Shown: piece by piece, positions 11,549 through 23,275 of the stretch
Position numbering within the stretch: position 1 is the first letter of the stretch
Layout of the letters: the number at the start of each line of letters is the position of its first letter
Source: Maratus speciosus
Taxonomy: Eukaryota > Arthropoda > Arachnida > Araneae > Salticidae
Direction of reading: 5' to 3'
Length of the DNA: 64,000 bases
NCBI GenBank assembly: GCA_963932465.1
Contig: OZ010800.1
Location: forward strand, 96,925,307 to 96,989,306
Notes under the pieces: model-generated
What the model saw: only the letters and a program-made list of their open reading frames with translations
Told to the model about the DNA's origin: nothing
Databases searched by the model: none
Program-made: the position numbers and the translations under genes

Positions 11549-12303
11549 TTTTTAGAATATATAGATATATAAAAATGAAAACTTGTCTATCTGTCAGTTT
11601 GTAATTCTATAAAAATCCACAATTTGGAAGCCAAAATTGTCAAAAGATACGTACATGTTTATTAAAACATGGCCGAGGCAACAAAAGTAATCCGTAACCG
11701 AAATAATTTATAGTTAATTTTTAATTAATAAAAAACCACACCAATTTAACAGCAATTTCATATCAAATGTAAACATTTTTCGTTATAGCAGTTGCCAACA
11801 GTTAAAATACACAATAAAATTATTACTACAACAATTAATTTTCTACTGCAAGATTTCCACGTGAAAAATTAAAATGAAATAAATAGTTTGAATAATTTAA
11901 ATGAAAGTGAATATAACTTCATAACTTTTATATTTCAAGGTTTCCACGTGAAAGAGTAAAATATTACGTCATATTGGAAATATAAAGGACTTGGTGCATA
12001 TAGTATAACGTCATATGAGTGTGAAAAATGCATTGAAGCATGATAAAAACCCGATTAGGGAAATATTGGCGTATTTTAACATTATTGCTCCAATTCTAAA
12101 TTGAAAAAAGTTCATTTATATCTGTATTCTTTTACGTCTGTTATATACATTTATACATTTTTATATAGCGTTTTCATATGATTCATTCATACAACATTTC
12201 GACTGCTTTTTTAAATGTTTGTTTTGTGTTGTATGTTAAATTTTGAAATTGATTTTTCAGAACAAACATCCTTCAAATTCTGGGCAACGCCGGGCACTTT
12301 AGT
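11549..12303 (+). mobile_element. non-autonomous Helitron, copy 1
   Basis: The 5' part carries cttgtctatctgtcagtttg. The body has two tttccacgtgaaa blocks. The 3' end reads caaattctgggcaacgccgggcactttag, the short GC hairpin plus CTTTAG that resembles Helitron 3' ends (usually CTAG). The same features in the same order occur at 61234-62188. Family knowledge: Helitrons are rolling-circle transposons moved by a RepHel protein, and this copy has no coding capacity. The boundaries are approximate. Confidence 0.6.
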
Positions 12304-12424
12304 TTGTAACAGATAAATGGCTTTTGTATCTGTACATCTAATGCTAATATTATAAAGCGTTATAATATTATAAAGTGTATAATATTATTAATGCTTGTAC
12401 GTTTGTGAGGTGTTATCTCTGAAA

Positions 12425-13160
12425 CTACATAGCCAACTTAAAAAAAATGTTGTTGGCCATCTCTGCTCCGAAAAAAAGACTGTATTTTATGTCAGTGCAA
12501 GAACCTATATCGCTGCATGTGCAAAAAAGTTCTAAAATTGCGATTTCTGCGATATCGATTGGGTTAGAAACTTTAAATTTGGTGCGGTAGTTACTTTTAA
12601 GTCGTAAATACTCGTAATGAACGCTCTCTAAAAGGTTCAATTTGACAGATAAACGTAAAAATTTCTAGAAAGGTTCTAAACTCTGATTCATTTGGAATAC
12701 TGAAATTTTTGGGATACTGTTGGGGTTAGAAACTAGAACTTTGGCATGGTAGTAATTTATAAGATGTAAATGCTCGTTGTAGAACGAATTCTAAAAAATC
12801 GAAAGACTAAACAAAGCGGAAAAAGATCTAAAGATGATCTAAGTAACGAAGCACATGGAACTGTTAGGAATATAAACATGAAAATTGACATGGCTGTATT
12901 TATCATGACGTAAATTCTCGCAATAGAACAATTTCTAAAAATGTCGCTATATAAAACAGTGCAGAAACAAAAAACTTTCGAAATTTTTTTATTTCTGTGT
13001 TACTGCTGAGCCCAAAATCTTGAAATTTTGCTTCGGGTTAGTTTTAAAATATACAATTGTCTCTATGAATGGTTTCTAAAAAATTTAAAATTTAAAAAGA
13101 TGAAAATAACGGAAAGCGATCTCAGTTACTATTAATTTGGAATTATTAGGTATAGCAACT
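12425..13160. repeat. diverged ~150 bp tandem array
   Basis: The anchor motif gaacgNNttctaaaaa recurs near 12617, 12781, 12926 and 13065, with similar surrounding text (gggttagaaact, ggtagt..tttataag). The units are heavily diverged. A related monomer lies at 26460-26890. This is possibly a decayed DINE-like core. Confidence 0.45.
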
Positions 13161-13224
13161 TTAAATATTTCATAATGCTGCATTTTCTCCGCAAAACATG
13201 CAATTTAAATGCAACAAAACTGAT

Positions 13225-14360
13225 AGACACCCTCCTAACATTAAATAAATTGTGTAAATATTGAATAAACACCTGTATGAAACAGTGAGTAGGTTGCCCG
13301 AAAGTACTTGTTAAAGTGTTCCTTCTCTAGGTGTTCTCTCTCTCGCCAAGGCCACTAACAGAGGGAAGTGCCGTTTTAAATGTGATATGAATTTTTTATC
13401 TGATACATTTTTTTTGACATTTTATCATAAGGTCATATTCTCAATTATCATTAGTAGATTTTTTATATATTAACTTATTCTGGTGAAATTTCATAATCGG
13501 GTTCATATTGGCGTATGTTAGCTTGCATGATTTGCTGAATAAATATATATAGATTTGTAAATTACTTCAAATGACACTTTGACAGCTCAAAAGTTATGCA
13601 GACGATATATTCAGATCTTGTGTCATACATTATGTTGCAATCATTGCCGATTTCTTTTATTTAATACATGCTAAATACAGCTTAACTTGTGCAGAATATG
13701 TTTGAAAACAAAACAATATAGCGTATGTAGTGGCCAGCATACACTCATCATTTAAATTCGATCGAGCATATCTAAAACACATTCTAACGAAGCATTGTAT
13801 GCCACTGTTGATGTATTCGGTACTTTGATACTATATCAGATTTTGAGGAGAGAATTCCTTAAATGTTATTGACAACCCCATTGCATCCGTGGAAAACAGA
13901 TATTGTACAATATTAACTATTCCGGGGGAGCACACACCATATAAAGTATAGTACAATCTTTTTAAACACCATATAGTATTTGTCATTTAAAGTTACTCAA
14001 ATTGGTGCGGAGCGTCTGATTATACTCTTGACATCATTTTATACAGTTAAAATTCCGATATAAGATAATTTAGTGTTTCATTTTCTATTTTACTTTTAAT
14101 ATATTGCGTACTTTCAATTTTATATCCATGCATGACTATCTTGCATGGTTTGCTTTCCCATTTATTAAACAGTGTATACGAATTTAAATGCAAGGTTTTG
14201 TAATTCTACGATTCGTTTATTTTCATCATTTCAATTTATCGCAGTATATGGACAATTAAAGATAACATCTCATTTTCTTTGCTTCCACATGTTATTATTA
14301 AATCTATGTTCTCAGCAATATCGCTCAGACTAATCCCTCTGAGGGAAGTCCTAGTAGAGT
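13225..14360 (+). mobile_element. Tc1-like element remnant, plus copy
   Basis: The whole segment matches, inverted, 35115-36260 over about 1.15 kb. The left side is gttgcccgaaagtacttg, near a CAGTG at 13285 that could be the terminus. The right side ends in ccctctgagggaagtcctag. Internal transposase remains are annotated separately. No matching right terminal repeat was found, so both copies are incomplete or end-degraded. Confidence 0.6.
13595..13840 (+). pseudogene. Tc1-like transposase C-terminal relic
   Basis: Around 13730 the plus strand encodes WPAYTHHLNSIEHI followed by a stop. This matches the WPARSPDLNPIEHxWD signature that precedes the last acidic catalytic residue of Tc1 transposases. 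Upstream residues resemble the Y.D.I...V.P....DNARPH-AR-V region but are broken by stops. The inverted copy near 35600-35870 preserves different residues of the same motif (HLNLIDHIWNTLEQCIA on the minus strand). Together they identify the family. No functional protein can be made from either. Confidence 0.6.
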
Positions 14361-15126
14361 AGTATAAGTTGTCAGAACAGGTAAAGGCAATCCTGTTGTA
14401 CTAGTATAACGAAGATCGGAATCCTGTCGTGTTAAAGACTACGACATTGATGTTATATGATGATTATCAGTCAACGAGTGAAGATCATAGAATACATTTT
14501 TCCGTGAAAGTTTCACCAGAAATAATTGAGGCAAAACGTAAAGACAGCTCATCATTTTATTACAACATCATTCGGCGGCGCAGTTTCCACCAAGAATATT
14601 AGCCATCGCTTCATAGTAGTAATTTAGGGATGAATAAAGTTGTAGATAATCGAATAAGTGAACGGTGACCAGGAGGTGGTATTAAAAATGGAAATACGAC
14701 AAGAATCTGCTAAAACACAGCGAGCATCGGCTTTTTGTGCGTCAGTTGTAGGAATACAAATATGACACAGGTCGCTCTCTCAACCAATTAATAATTAAGA
14801 ATACCACGCCATGGAAATAGTGCTAACAGAGCGAGTGGATAAATTTGAAGGCAAAAAGGATAACTCCGGAATACGCGAGGGAAAATAAAATGGAAGCTAA
14901 AAGCACATTCTAAAAGAAAAAAAAATGAGCGGAAATGGAACATTTAATTTATGAATACTAAAAGCGTAATGTTTAAGTAATTTAGACAAGTGAGACATTA
15001 AATTAAAGAAATTTAACAGAATTAACGATAGAGGTTATTTAAGAATAATGATTTAGTGAATATAAAGTAGTAATTTAGAATAAGATAAGGAAATCGCGGA
15101 ATTAGATCTAATAATGTAACATATAT
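14361..15126. other. intergenic interval, nothing firmly recognised
   Basis: Somewhat GC-richer at 14560-14830 (cattcggcggcgcag, gtgaccaggaggtggt). I considered an LTR-retrotransposon leader but saw no tRNA primer site or paired LTR. Confidence 0.3.
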
Positions 15127-16255
15127 GGGGCATTATCACAATCTTTTGACTTTCATGTCCCTGAATAATAATTTTTTATTTAATACACTTTTTTGTGTTT
15201 TTATATTTTACTGGGGAACACCCCATTGCATGATTGCATAACAATATTAACGAGATAAATAAGTTTTCGACGATGTTGGGGGTCCAAATATCAGGAAAAC
15301 TCATCTACCGTCCCGTGTCCCTGATGCTGATTTTTAAGTTTGGGGCTACCTGAATAAAATTGTTTCAATAAAAATAATTCAATGTAATTTTTTCTGAAAC
15401 TGGAACTATTGTTTTATATAAATATGTAGCTAAAAATTAACCTGCACACATTTTTAGGGTTGTTATTATTTTTTAAACTCAGTCCCTGGGTTTTAGATTC
15501 CTTGCCATCCCTCTTCTAAAATTATACAGAAAATCATTTCAGATGCAGCCACAGAATTTTTTTCAAGTTTTTTCTCATGCAGAATTATGCTAGAGAAATA
15601 ATGTCTAACATTCTTTTACAGGAAATTTACTGTAGAATTTAAATCTGCATTTAAATATCAATTTCAAGCATCGTGGCTTTATTGGTAGTTTCACCGTCCC
15701 CAATGTCTATTCCTGCACTTTTCGAGGTAAATTAAAAAAATATATATATATAATCCAATGTTAACAACTGTTTCTAAAAATCAATGAACATTGTGGCTAT
15801 CACTTAGTCTTAACATGATTTTTCTAAAAAGAGGTGGTAATTTTCCTTACCGTCCCCTTTTTAACCATTTCGTCCTTTTTTTTCAATACCATCCCCTTTT
15901 TTTACCTTACCGTCCCTTCTTTAACACCCCTTTAAGACAATGTTATACAAAAATTCTGTATTAAAAATACTACATTGTTATTATTTCTTATCTGAATCTC
16001 CTGTGGGTACTATGCAAATTCATTATAAGTAAAAATTTAGAAGAAAATAAAAAGTTATAGGGGTAAAATGGTAAGGAAAATTAAACTCGCAAGTTTAACT
16101 TAATCCTCAGTTAAATAAAACAATTTTCGCTGCTGACCATGTTTTCTTTATTTTGAATCATTAGGGCATTCGTATATCAGATTAAAATGTTATTTTAGGA
16201 AGTTTAATTTTGTGAGATTTTTTCCCCAAAAGTCTAAAGATTGTGAGAATGCCCC
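15127..16255. mobile_element. 1.13 kb TIR element, GGGGCATT...AATGCCCC
   Basis: The left end GGGGCATTATCACAATCTTT and right end (complement) GGGGCATTCTCACAATCTTT are inverted repeats of about 28 bp, embedded in AT repeats (acatat on the left, atatat on the right). The interior has three accgtcccc/ccatcccc blocks around 15840-15920 and no long frame. It is a non-autonomous DNA transposon. The superfamily is uncertain because an AT-only target duplication is not diagnostic. Confidence 0.65.
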
Positions 16256-17520
16256 ATATATATATATATATATATATTGATGCAATTTCCGAAAACAGGG
16301 CAAAACTTTTACATAAGCTAGGAGAAAGACATCATTTTTATTAAAATTGTAATAATCATTAATTAAATATAATACATTAAATAAAATTGCTAATAAACAT
16401 TTTAAAAATTTAGATTGTTGTAACTTTTTAATGTAACAAATAAAGAATTTGTTAAATTATATGCAAGTTTTTCAAACAAAAAAATCAGAATAAACATTAT
16501 ATTTAAAAGATTGAAATTCAAAAATAGAGCTGAGCTAAATATAAATTTCGAAATAAATGATGCACTTTTGCAGTATCACTTAGACTTACTTTGCAACATT
16601 CTTTCTTTGTGCAATTTCATATTTATATTTATTATGAATAAGCAGCATTGAGAACCGTCTAATATATATTTCATTTTTTCTATCTTACTGCAACTCCAAA
16701 CGTAGTAACATAACAAAACATCAGAATATCAAAAGATCTTCGTAATTTAATATCTACAACAATATTGTCTTTGTATTTCAAAATCGGTGGTTATACCCCT
16801 CCTCCCTCCGAAAAAAATATTGCAACATATCTTAAGGGGAAATTCTCTTCATTTTGTAAAGGTTTATGAAATTTTTCAATTTTTATATTGGCCAGAGCAC
16901 CTATCACTAAAGTCAGACTTTCTTTACATTAGGAAATATCTCTTTTACAAATGATATCAATTCCTTCTATATTAAATACACAAGAGTGACATCATGTTGC
17001 ATATCATAAGATAAAATGTGTATATTGCTTTATGATAATGTAATACTGATAAATAGACTGTACATAACGCTTGGATGAAGAGTGAAGCTTCTTTGGTCCA
17101 ATGGTAACTTTAAACCTCATCTTGAATAAGAAAAGTAAAAGTTTTACTGAAATCCAATAAAACGATAGCCTTTTGTGGGCCAAAGTTTGCTTTAGTTTCT
17201 TTCAGGAAATTAAATTTAGCTTTCGATATAAAAGAGTGAAATAACATTTTCCAAACATTTTACTAAGCTTGTCACAAATCCATTTAAAGGAACAGTGCTG
17301 CTAATACTGGATAAAATACCTAGAGTTATAATCCTCAAGCTTTTCGGAAATTCCTGTTTAAAAAGAGAATACAACTCATGTAGATACACACAGCATAAAT
17401 CGCTTTTGTGCATAGTACATTCTTAGCAATGCTAACTAAATTTTTTTCCAGCCGTGATTCTTCAATATTCATTACAATTATAAAACTTTTCAATTAGTTC
17501 AATTGTTTCTGGACCTGTTG
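16256..17520. other. AT-rich interval with a repeat fragment and weak hAT-like hint
   Basis: 16277-16345 is a fragment of the 7696/21745 repeat (gggcaaaacttttacataag, gagaaagacatcatttttat). The minus strand at 17216-17413 encodes LYSLFKQEFPKSLRIITLG, followed by ISSTVPLN. This vaguely recalls the dimerisation region of hAT/ZMYM-type transposases but lacks the expected SSA..ER.FS core, so no gene is called. Confidence 0.3.
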
Positions 17521-18124
17521 CACTGTAAAAAAAAATGGTAACTTTCCATGTAAAATCCAGGAACGTTTCGCCTTTTATCAGGTTTTCAGAATAATTTAGC
17601 TCTTTCCTGTGAAATTCTGGTTTTCTTATCTGAAACGTTCCTGAACAAAAGTTGGAAACAGCAAAACGTTGCGGCCGCCATTTATTATTTTTTGTTCCTA
17701 TAATCCGTTGCTCGCGCGCGAGTGTCGAAAACGAATTCCTTAAATGAATGTAAAAAAATCAATATGGAATGCAAATAAATCAATAGACGACATAATCCTT
17801 TACGTCTCTATTGTCAAGATAATTCAGATGAAAATACAATACCTCTGTGACATCACTAAGAGATTATCTCTCGTACTTGTCTGTGAAATCTTTAACGAGC
17901 AGACTGTGTAAAAAAAAATACACCTATTATTTGGATCTGCATTAACCAGGAGACAATCAAATATGATTCTCACCTATTTTGATTAATTTAAAGTATGTTT
18001 TAGAGTTCTTATCTCTAATTATTCTTGTGAAAGGATTTCTTCAAATGGGCCTTAGATTTTCAGAAATTAGATGCCGAGTTTTAGCATACGTTTCAAATAC
18101 CCATTAGTTTGCAGCTCTCAACGT

Positions 18125-18195
18125 GTCTTTCGTGGTGTGGACGCAGAAAGCTTGCACGCCACCCGTACGGCCCGGGTTCGATGCTACCTCTTGAC
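18125..18195 (+). other. tRNA-like Pol III segment inside the CACTG element
   Basis: A B-box-like gggttcgatgct follows tggtgtggacgcagaaagc and precedes a long T run, a possible Pol III terminator. The sister copy (minus strand, about 20205-20285) has a better B box, gagttcgatcct. The T-arm does not pair, so this is a tRNA-like remnant or chance similarity rather than a tRNA gene. Confidence 0.3.
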
Positions 18196-18685
18196 TTTTT
18201 TTTTCTTTTTTAATTAATTTTATATTTTAACACTTTATTACAATTTGATTTAAATTTGAGATATATTTGACACTTTGAATTGCTGCAAATTTGAATTTTT
18301 TTTTTTATTTTCGGAAAAAATATACAATTACGTTTAGGTTTTTTTTTCATGAAAATTTATATGTATTTTATCTAACTTGTAAACTAACATAATCACTGAC
18401 GAAAATCCAAAATATTTTATGTCTAGATTTTTTTTCTAATTATTATTTACATTTATATATTTTTATATTTTAAGCAAAGTTCAGAAACAATATATCACAT
18501 ATATATTTACTTTATTGAATTTTAACTGAAAATTTATTTTTTCGTGTAAATTATAAATAATAATTTTGATGTCAATTTCAAAATATTTTTTCATTCTAAC
18601 AAATAATGATAATAAAGCGAAAATTGTCAACTGGAAATGTAAAAATCGTCTGCGGATCCCGCATGTTGTGAAATGTCAGTAATGT

Positions 18686-18839
18686 CATAATGAAGGGAAC
18701 GAACATCCAGAGTGAATTATGTCAGCCAGGTATCGGTCCGGATAGTCTAACAGGTAAGGCATTGGCACGGCACGCCAAGTATCCAGGTTCGATCCCTGGT
18801 CTGGACATTTTTCGCTCTTGTGCTACTCCAGCCTTGAAT
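18686..18839 (+). mobile_element. 154 bp tRNA-bearing insertion with 13 bp target duplication
   Basis: The 13-mer atgtcagtaatgt occurs at 18673-18685 and again at 18840-18852. The sister copy near 19700 has it only once, followed directly by ttttgctg (complement). The inserted 154 bp consists of 50 bp of leader, a complete tRNA cloverleaf and about 32 bp of trailer. A 13 bp duplication is typical of LINE-mediated retroposition. There is no poly-A tail. Confidence 0.75.
18736..18807 (+). tRNA. tRNA-like gene with full cloverleaf, unusual anticodon loop
   Basis: The acceptor stem GTCCGGA/TCTGGAC pairs along all seven positions (one G-T). The D stem GTCT/AGGC, anticodon stem TTGGC/GCCAA and T stem CCAGG/CCTGG with loop TTCGATC all pair. 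A T run follows directly (catttttcgc), as for Pol III termination. The anticodon loop reads ACGGCAC: position 33 is C instead of the nearly universal T, and the apparent anticodon is GGC. A CTGTCAC loop (GTC, Asp) would differ by only a few bases, so this may be a mutated Asp-type tRNA or a SINE head. The stems favour recent function, while the loop argues against it. Confidence 0.55.
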
Positions 18840-19029
18840 ATGTCAGTAATGTTTTGCTGTCAACAGAAATATTCCTGGTATTTCGCAGGAAACTTACTGG
18901 CATTTCTGTAGAAAGTTTTTAACATATACAGTAAAGTACCAGTCATTTTCAAGAAATGTTTCTTGGAAATAATGGGAGACTCAGCTGCCCATTTTTTCCC
19001 AGGAACGTTGCGGAATTTTTTTTACAGTG

Positions 19030-19527
19030 TGCTGTGGCTTTACCTTTTCTTATTTCTGGCATTGACAAGATTATCTTTTCTCTCAGAAGTTTTCATCACT
19101 GTGTAACAGCATAATCTGTTACTTCAAATTCATCTATTTTCTTTTGCAGCACAAGGAAAATTACATCAACCTTCTATTATGAAAAACAGCAGACTAATAA
19201 TAATTTGATTAACCGATTTGAAAACACCTGCCTTTACTAAAAATATTTACCCTGCCTTTTTCAGAATGTGTTTATACAAAGCAGATGTAGAAGTATGTTT
19301 CTTCCTGTAGAAATGAATTTAGCTTTGTTAAATATATGGTATTTAAACTACAAAAAACGTATTAAAATGATTAAAATTATCCAATATAATGAAATAGAAA
19401 GTTTTCTAAAAAATAAATGTTAAATACAAATAAGGCATTTTAATTCAAACACATACACAGAAAAAAAAAAACATATTAAAAATGTGATTGGTAAAATGTC
19501 ATTCTTGTATTTTCTTATTCTATACCA
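19030..19527. other. spacer between the two CACTG copies
   Basis: 498 bp of unique AT-rich sequence forms the loop of the large inverted structure. It has no open frame. Minus-strand residues such as KKIDEFEVTDYAVTQ could continue the weak frame left of 17521, meaning copy 1 may have inserted into an older element, but this is speculative. Confidence 0.35.
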
Positions 19528-20875
19528 CACTGTAAAAAAAATTCCGCAACGTTCCTGGGGAAAAATGGGCAGCTGAGTTGCCCATTATTTCCAAGAAACA
19601 TTTCTTGAAAATGACTGGAACTTTACTGTATATGTTAAAAACTTTCTACAGAAATGCCAGTAAGTTTCCTGCGAAATACCAGGAATATTTCTGTTGACAG
19701 CAAAACATTACTGACATTTCACAGCATGCGGGATCCGCAGACGATTTTTACATTTCCAGTTGACAATTTTCGCTTTATTATCATTATTTGTTAGAATGAA
19801 AAAATATTTTGAAATTGACATCAAAACTATTATTTATAATTTACACGAAAAAATAAATTTTCAGTTAAAATTCAATAAAGTAAATATATGTATGATATAT
19901 TGTTTCTGAACTTTGCTTAAAATATAAAAATATATAAATGTAAATAATAATTAGAAAAAAAATCTAGACATAAATTATTTTGGATTTTCGTTAGTAATTA
20001 TGTTAGTTTACAAGTTAGATAAAATACATATAAATTTTCATGAAAAAAAAAAAAACCTAAACGTAATTGTATATTTTTTCCGAAAATAAAAAAAAAAATT
20101 CAAATTTGCAGCAATTCAAAGTGTCAAATATATATCAAATTTAAATCAAATTGTAATAAAGTGTTAAAATATAAAATTAATTAAAAAAGAAAAAAAAAAG
20201 TCCAGAGGTAGGATCGAACTCGGGCCGTACGGGTGGCGTGCGAGCTTTCTGCGTCCACACCACGAAAGGCACGTTGAGAGCTGCAAACTAATGGGTATTT
20301 GAAACGTATGCTAAACCTCGGCATCTAATTTCTGAAAATCTAAGTCCCATTTGAAGAAATCCTTTCACAAGAATAATTAGAGATAAAAACTCTAAAACAT
20401 ACTTTAAATTAATCAAAATCGGTGAGAATCATGTTTGATGGTCCCCTGGTTAATGGAGATCCAAATAATAGGTGTATTTGTTTTTACACGGTCTGCTCCT
20501 TAAACATTCCACAGACAAGTACGAGAGATAATCTCTTAGCGATGTCACGGAGGTATTGTATTTTCATCTGAATTGTCTTGACAATAGAGACGTAAAGGAT
20601 TATGTCGTCTACTGATTTATTTGCATTCCATATTGATTTTTTTACATTCATTTAAGGAATTCTTTTTCGACACTCGCGCGCGAGCAACGGATTATAGCAA
20701 AAAAATAATAAATGGCGGCCGCAGCGTTTTGCTGTTTCCAACTTTTGTTCAGGAACGTTTCAGATAAGAAAACCAGAATTTCACAGGAAAGAGCTAAATT
20801 ATTCTGAAAACCTGAGAAAAGGCGAAACGTTCCTGGATTTTACATGGAACGTTACCATTTTTTTTTTTTACAGTG
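19528..20875 (-). mobile_element. CACTG-ended element, copy 2 (right arm, inverted)
   Basis: Bounded by CACTGTAAAAAAAATTCCGC and TTTTTTTTTACAGTG, with CA on both sides as a 2 bp target duplication. At 1348 bp it matches copy 1 in inverted orientation almost base for base outside the tRNA insertion. Independent 2 bp duplications (TG and CA) suggest two separate insertions rather than one palindromic element. No coding capacity. Confidence 0.75.
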
Positions 20876-21014
20876 CAACAAAAGATTTTTTGTTTACAGC
20901 TATATTGTAAAAATATTATTAAGAGATTGTATAAATTAAAAAAATGGTTATAATAAAAGAAAATATATGAATGAATAAATAAATGAAACACAAGGATTAT
21001 GCACAAAATTTAAT

Positions 21015-21198
21015 GGAGGGGAAGGGGGTAGACTGCAGTCATGTACTTTTTTCTTCGTTTTACCCGGAAGAAAAAAACAAAGCAAAAACTTTACTTTGCA
21101 AAAGAAAGAAACATTGAATAATATATTCAACAAGACATAGGAACCGCAGTAGTTATTTAGGTACCACAGCTAAAATTAGGCAGATATTTTTTCTCTTG
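21015..21198 (+). repeat. short dispersed repeat, copy 2 (partner 8575-8735)
   Basis: Shares aactttactttgcaaa, ttcaacaagacataggaacc and accacagctaaa with 8575-8735. The short minus-strand frames here are incidental. Confidence 0.5.
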
Positions 21199-21745
21199 AT
21201 TGGTGCAGTTTCCCAAAACCAGGCAAAATATTTGCATAAGTCATGAGAAAGACATCATTTTTATTTCATAACTAGATCGACCAATTTTACCTAGATCGAA
21301 ATTTTATTTGCCTTTTTGTGTAGAGCCTTTTTCGTAAAGTTACAAAAATGTGGAAAAATAACCATAACTTTCAACTTTGGTTTAATGTTTCGGCCCTAAA
21401 TATTTAAAATTAATTTTTTAAATATTTTTTTTATTAAAATTTGCATCTTTTGATGTACTTACAGTGATATTTTTAAGATGATTCGCATTTTAGATCCGGA
21501 GAAACATTTTTTTTTTTTTGAAAATGGAACTGCAGTTTAAATATACCGACTCAGAAATGTGCAATTTCAGTAAAATCCAAAAATTTTACCCCCCCCCCCT
21601 CCCCATATCTCACAAACTACGGAGGAAAAATTTCTGATGGATTCATATCAAGATAGAATTAGTATGTACAGAAAACTTCACCCAAATTCCTACCTTTCGA
21701 GTTACAAACCATAAAAATTGTTTGAATTGACATGGAATGACCTTT
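21199..21745 (-). repeat. dispersed repeat GTCATTCCATGTCAATTCAA, copy 2
   Basis: Reverse-oriented counterpart of 7696-8225, ending at ttgaattgacatggaatgac. It contains a C9 run at about 21589 and atatctcacaaactacgg. It joins at 21746 to a fragment of the ~305 bp tandem unit, the same neighbour as at 7695, so the two repeats may belong to one element. Confidence 0.65.
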
Positions 21746-21890
21746 TTGCTTTATTTAGAGAATAGAGAAAGGTTTTCTAAGTATACCTTATAATTTATAT
21801 GCCTCAAGGAATGTATAAATTTTAAATTAAAAAATATTTTCGTAAATTCTTATTTTATTTCTTTTTTTTTATTTAATTTTTTTATAATAT
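21746..21890 (+). repeat. fragment of the ~305 bp unit of 6840-7695
   Basis: Shares gagaatagagaaagg, tttctaagtataccttataa and tttatatgcctcaagga with the 7100-7480 units. Confidence 0.55.
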
Positions 21891-22079
21891 ATAATTATAA
21901 ATGTATAGCTTAATGTGGGAACAAGGATATATTTAAACTACAATACGCAAAACGTTATTTAAAAGGCTTTAATGTTCAAGAAAACATGTCTAAGAAGGTA
22001 ATATTAAAATATTTTTGTTTTTTAACTGTGTTTAATAAATATATGTAGCATATTTCCACCAAATGTAATGCTGTGTTTC

Positions 22080-23275
22080 AAGAGTTGCAGTTGAAAAAAG
22101 TAAAATTACGTTCATATTTTGTAAGCAGGTAATTTTTGCAGGATCCTTTTAATGAAATTTTTTATTTTCATACCTTCGAATTTAAGAATTTTCTGTACAA
22201 ATCGACATGCATACCTGAATCGCAATTTTTGGAACAGAATGCTGACTGTGTTTTCTTCTGCTGAACCTTATAAATTATTCTTGAAATAAATCTTATACTA
22301 CTAAATTTGGGATTTATAATATATATTAACTGAATTCAATTATCATATGGAAGACAATTTTCACTGATTTTTAAATGTCTTGTTTGAAAAAAAAAAAAAG
22401 ATTTTTGTGTCAGGTTAAATTTTAATATCGTAGAAATAAATCCCGAAATTAAATAATATTAGTTTAAAAATGTTATAAATTACAGTTTACCTATTAAATT
22501 GTCTTTCCAAAATGACACAGGGAAATAAACTCAAGTAATGGGATAAATTTTAGAAATTAGCGTGAAATACCTTTCTAATCATGAAATTGGTTGGTTTGAT
22601 TTAATGGCATATATCAGTATTTGGGTATAAGGGCTAATTAGGAAGCATTATATCGAATACTATAGGATTAAACTGGTTTATATTCATACGAGATTTAGAA
22701 AGCAGTTTGCGTGATTATATTTTAACGACTCAATTAACGAAATCTACCTAGAGTTAATGAATTTCTATGAAGATATTAATTTTAAGAAATAATGCTGTCT
22801 CAGTTTAATTTCCTAGTATGATTTCAAATTCAGTAATCGCTGGAAATGATTCAGAAAAAGAGATGCAATTTTAAACTCAGGAAAATAAAATATATTTTCT
22901 TGTAGGAAAATCAAGAAGTATAATAATAAAAGAATGTGTTTTATTTAATTCAGAATTTGATAATAATCCAAACCTAATAATGATCCAATATTCTGACATG
23001 GCAGTAGCGAATCTGAAGATACACCCGAGAAATTAAAAAAAAAAAATATTCGCTAAGTGTAGGTTATAGATTATTTTTCAGTATTATAAGCAATGTAGTC
23101 TGATGAAATTTTTGCAGAGATTAACTTCCATCTTGGTTAATATTTTATTCTTATTTATTACTATTAAAACAACAATAGTGCGGAATCTTATGACATCTTG
23201 TAACTATAACAAAGTGACCTTCAGCGTAAAAGCTCGTAGCATCACTGTAATCCATTTAAGATGATATTGAAAGAC
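22080..23275 (+). repeat. long direct duplicate, copy 1 (partner 45095-47045)
   Basis: Collinear landmarks are shared with the partner: gttgcagttgaaaaaa, tttgtaagcaggt, tttttggaacagaatg, ttctaatcatgaaatt, gcagtttgcgtgattatatt, cagtaatcgctggaaatga, acagtagcgaa, aaaatattcgcta and accttcagcgtaaaag. The partner is longer because of insertions (45132-45314 and about 45840-46060). Non-coding in both; an old segmental or transposon copy. Confidence 0.65.

Larger units (their letters stand above)
17521..19029 (+). mobile_element. CACTG-ended element, copy 1 (left arm of the inverted pair)
   Basis: It starts CACTGTAAAAAAAAATGG and ends AATTTTTTTTTACAGTG, with TG on both sides as a 2 bp target duplication. 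The interior is non-coding, with a palindromic CTCGCGCGCGAG near 17711, an AT-rich middle and gaacgttcctgg-type subterminal repeats. The same element lies head-to-head at 19528-20875, differing by few substitutions plus one insertion here (18686-18839). CACTG termini with 2 bp duplications fit the CMC (CACTA/EnSpm) superfamily. A Tc1-type MITE is the alternative, since the third family member at 39758 is flanked by TA. Confidence 0.75.

Noticed and set aside
14560..14830. LTR retrotransposon leader
   Set aside because: No paired LTR, primer-binding site or gag/pol frame nearby.
17216..17413. hAT/ZMYM-like transposase fragment
   Set aside because: The FPKSLRI resemblance is short, and the diagnostic Ser-Ser-Ala...Glu-Arg core is missing; mentioned only as a hint.
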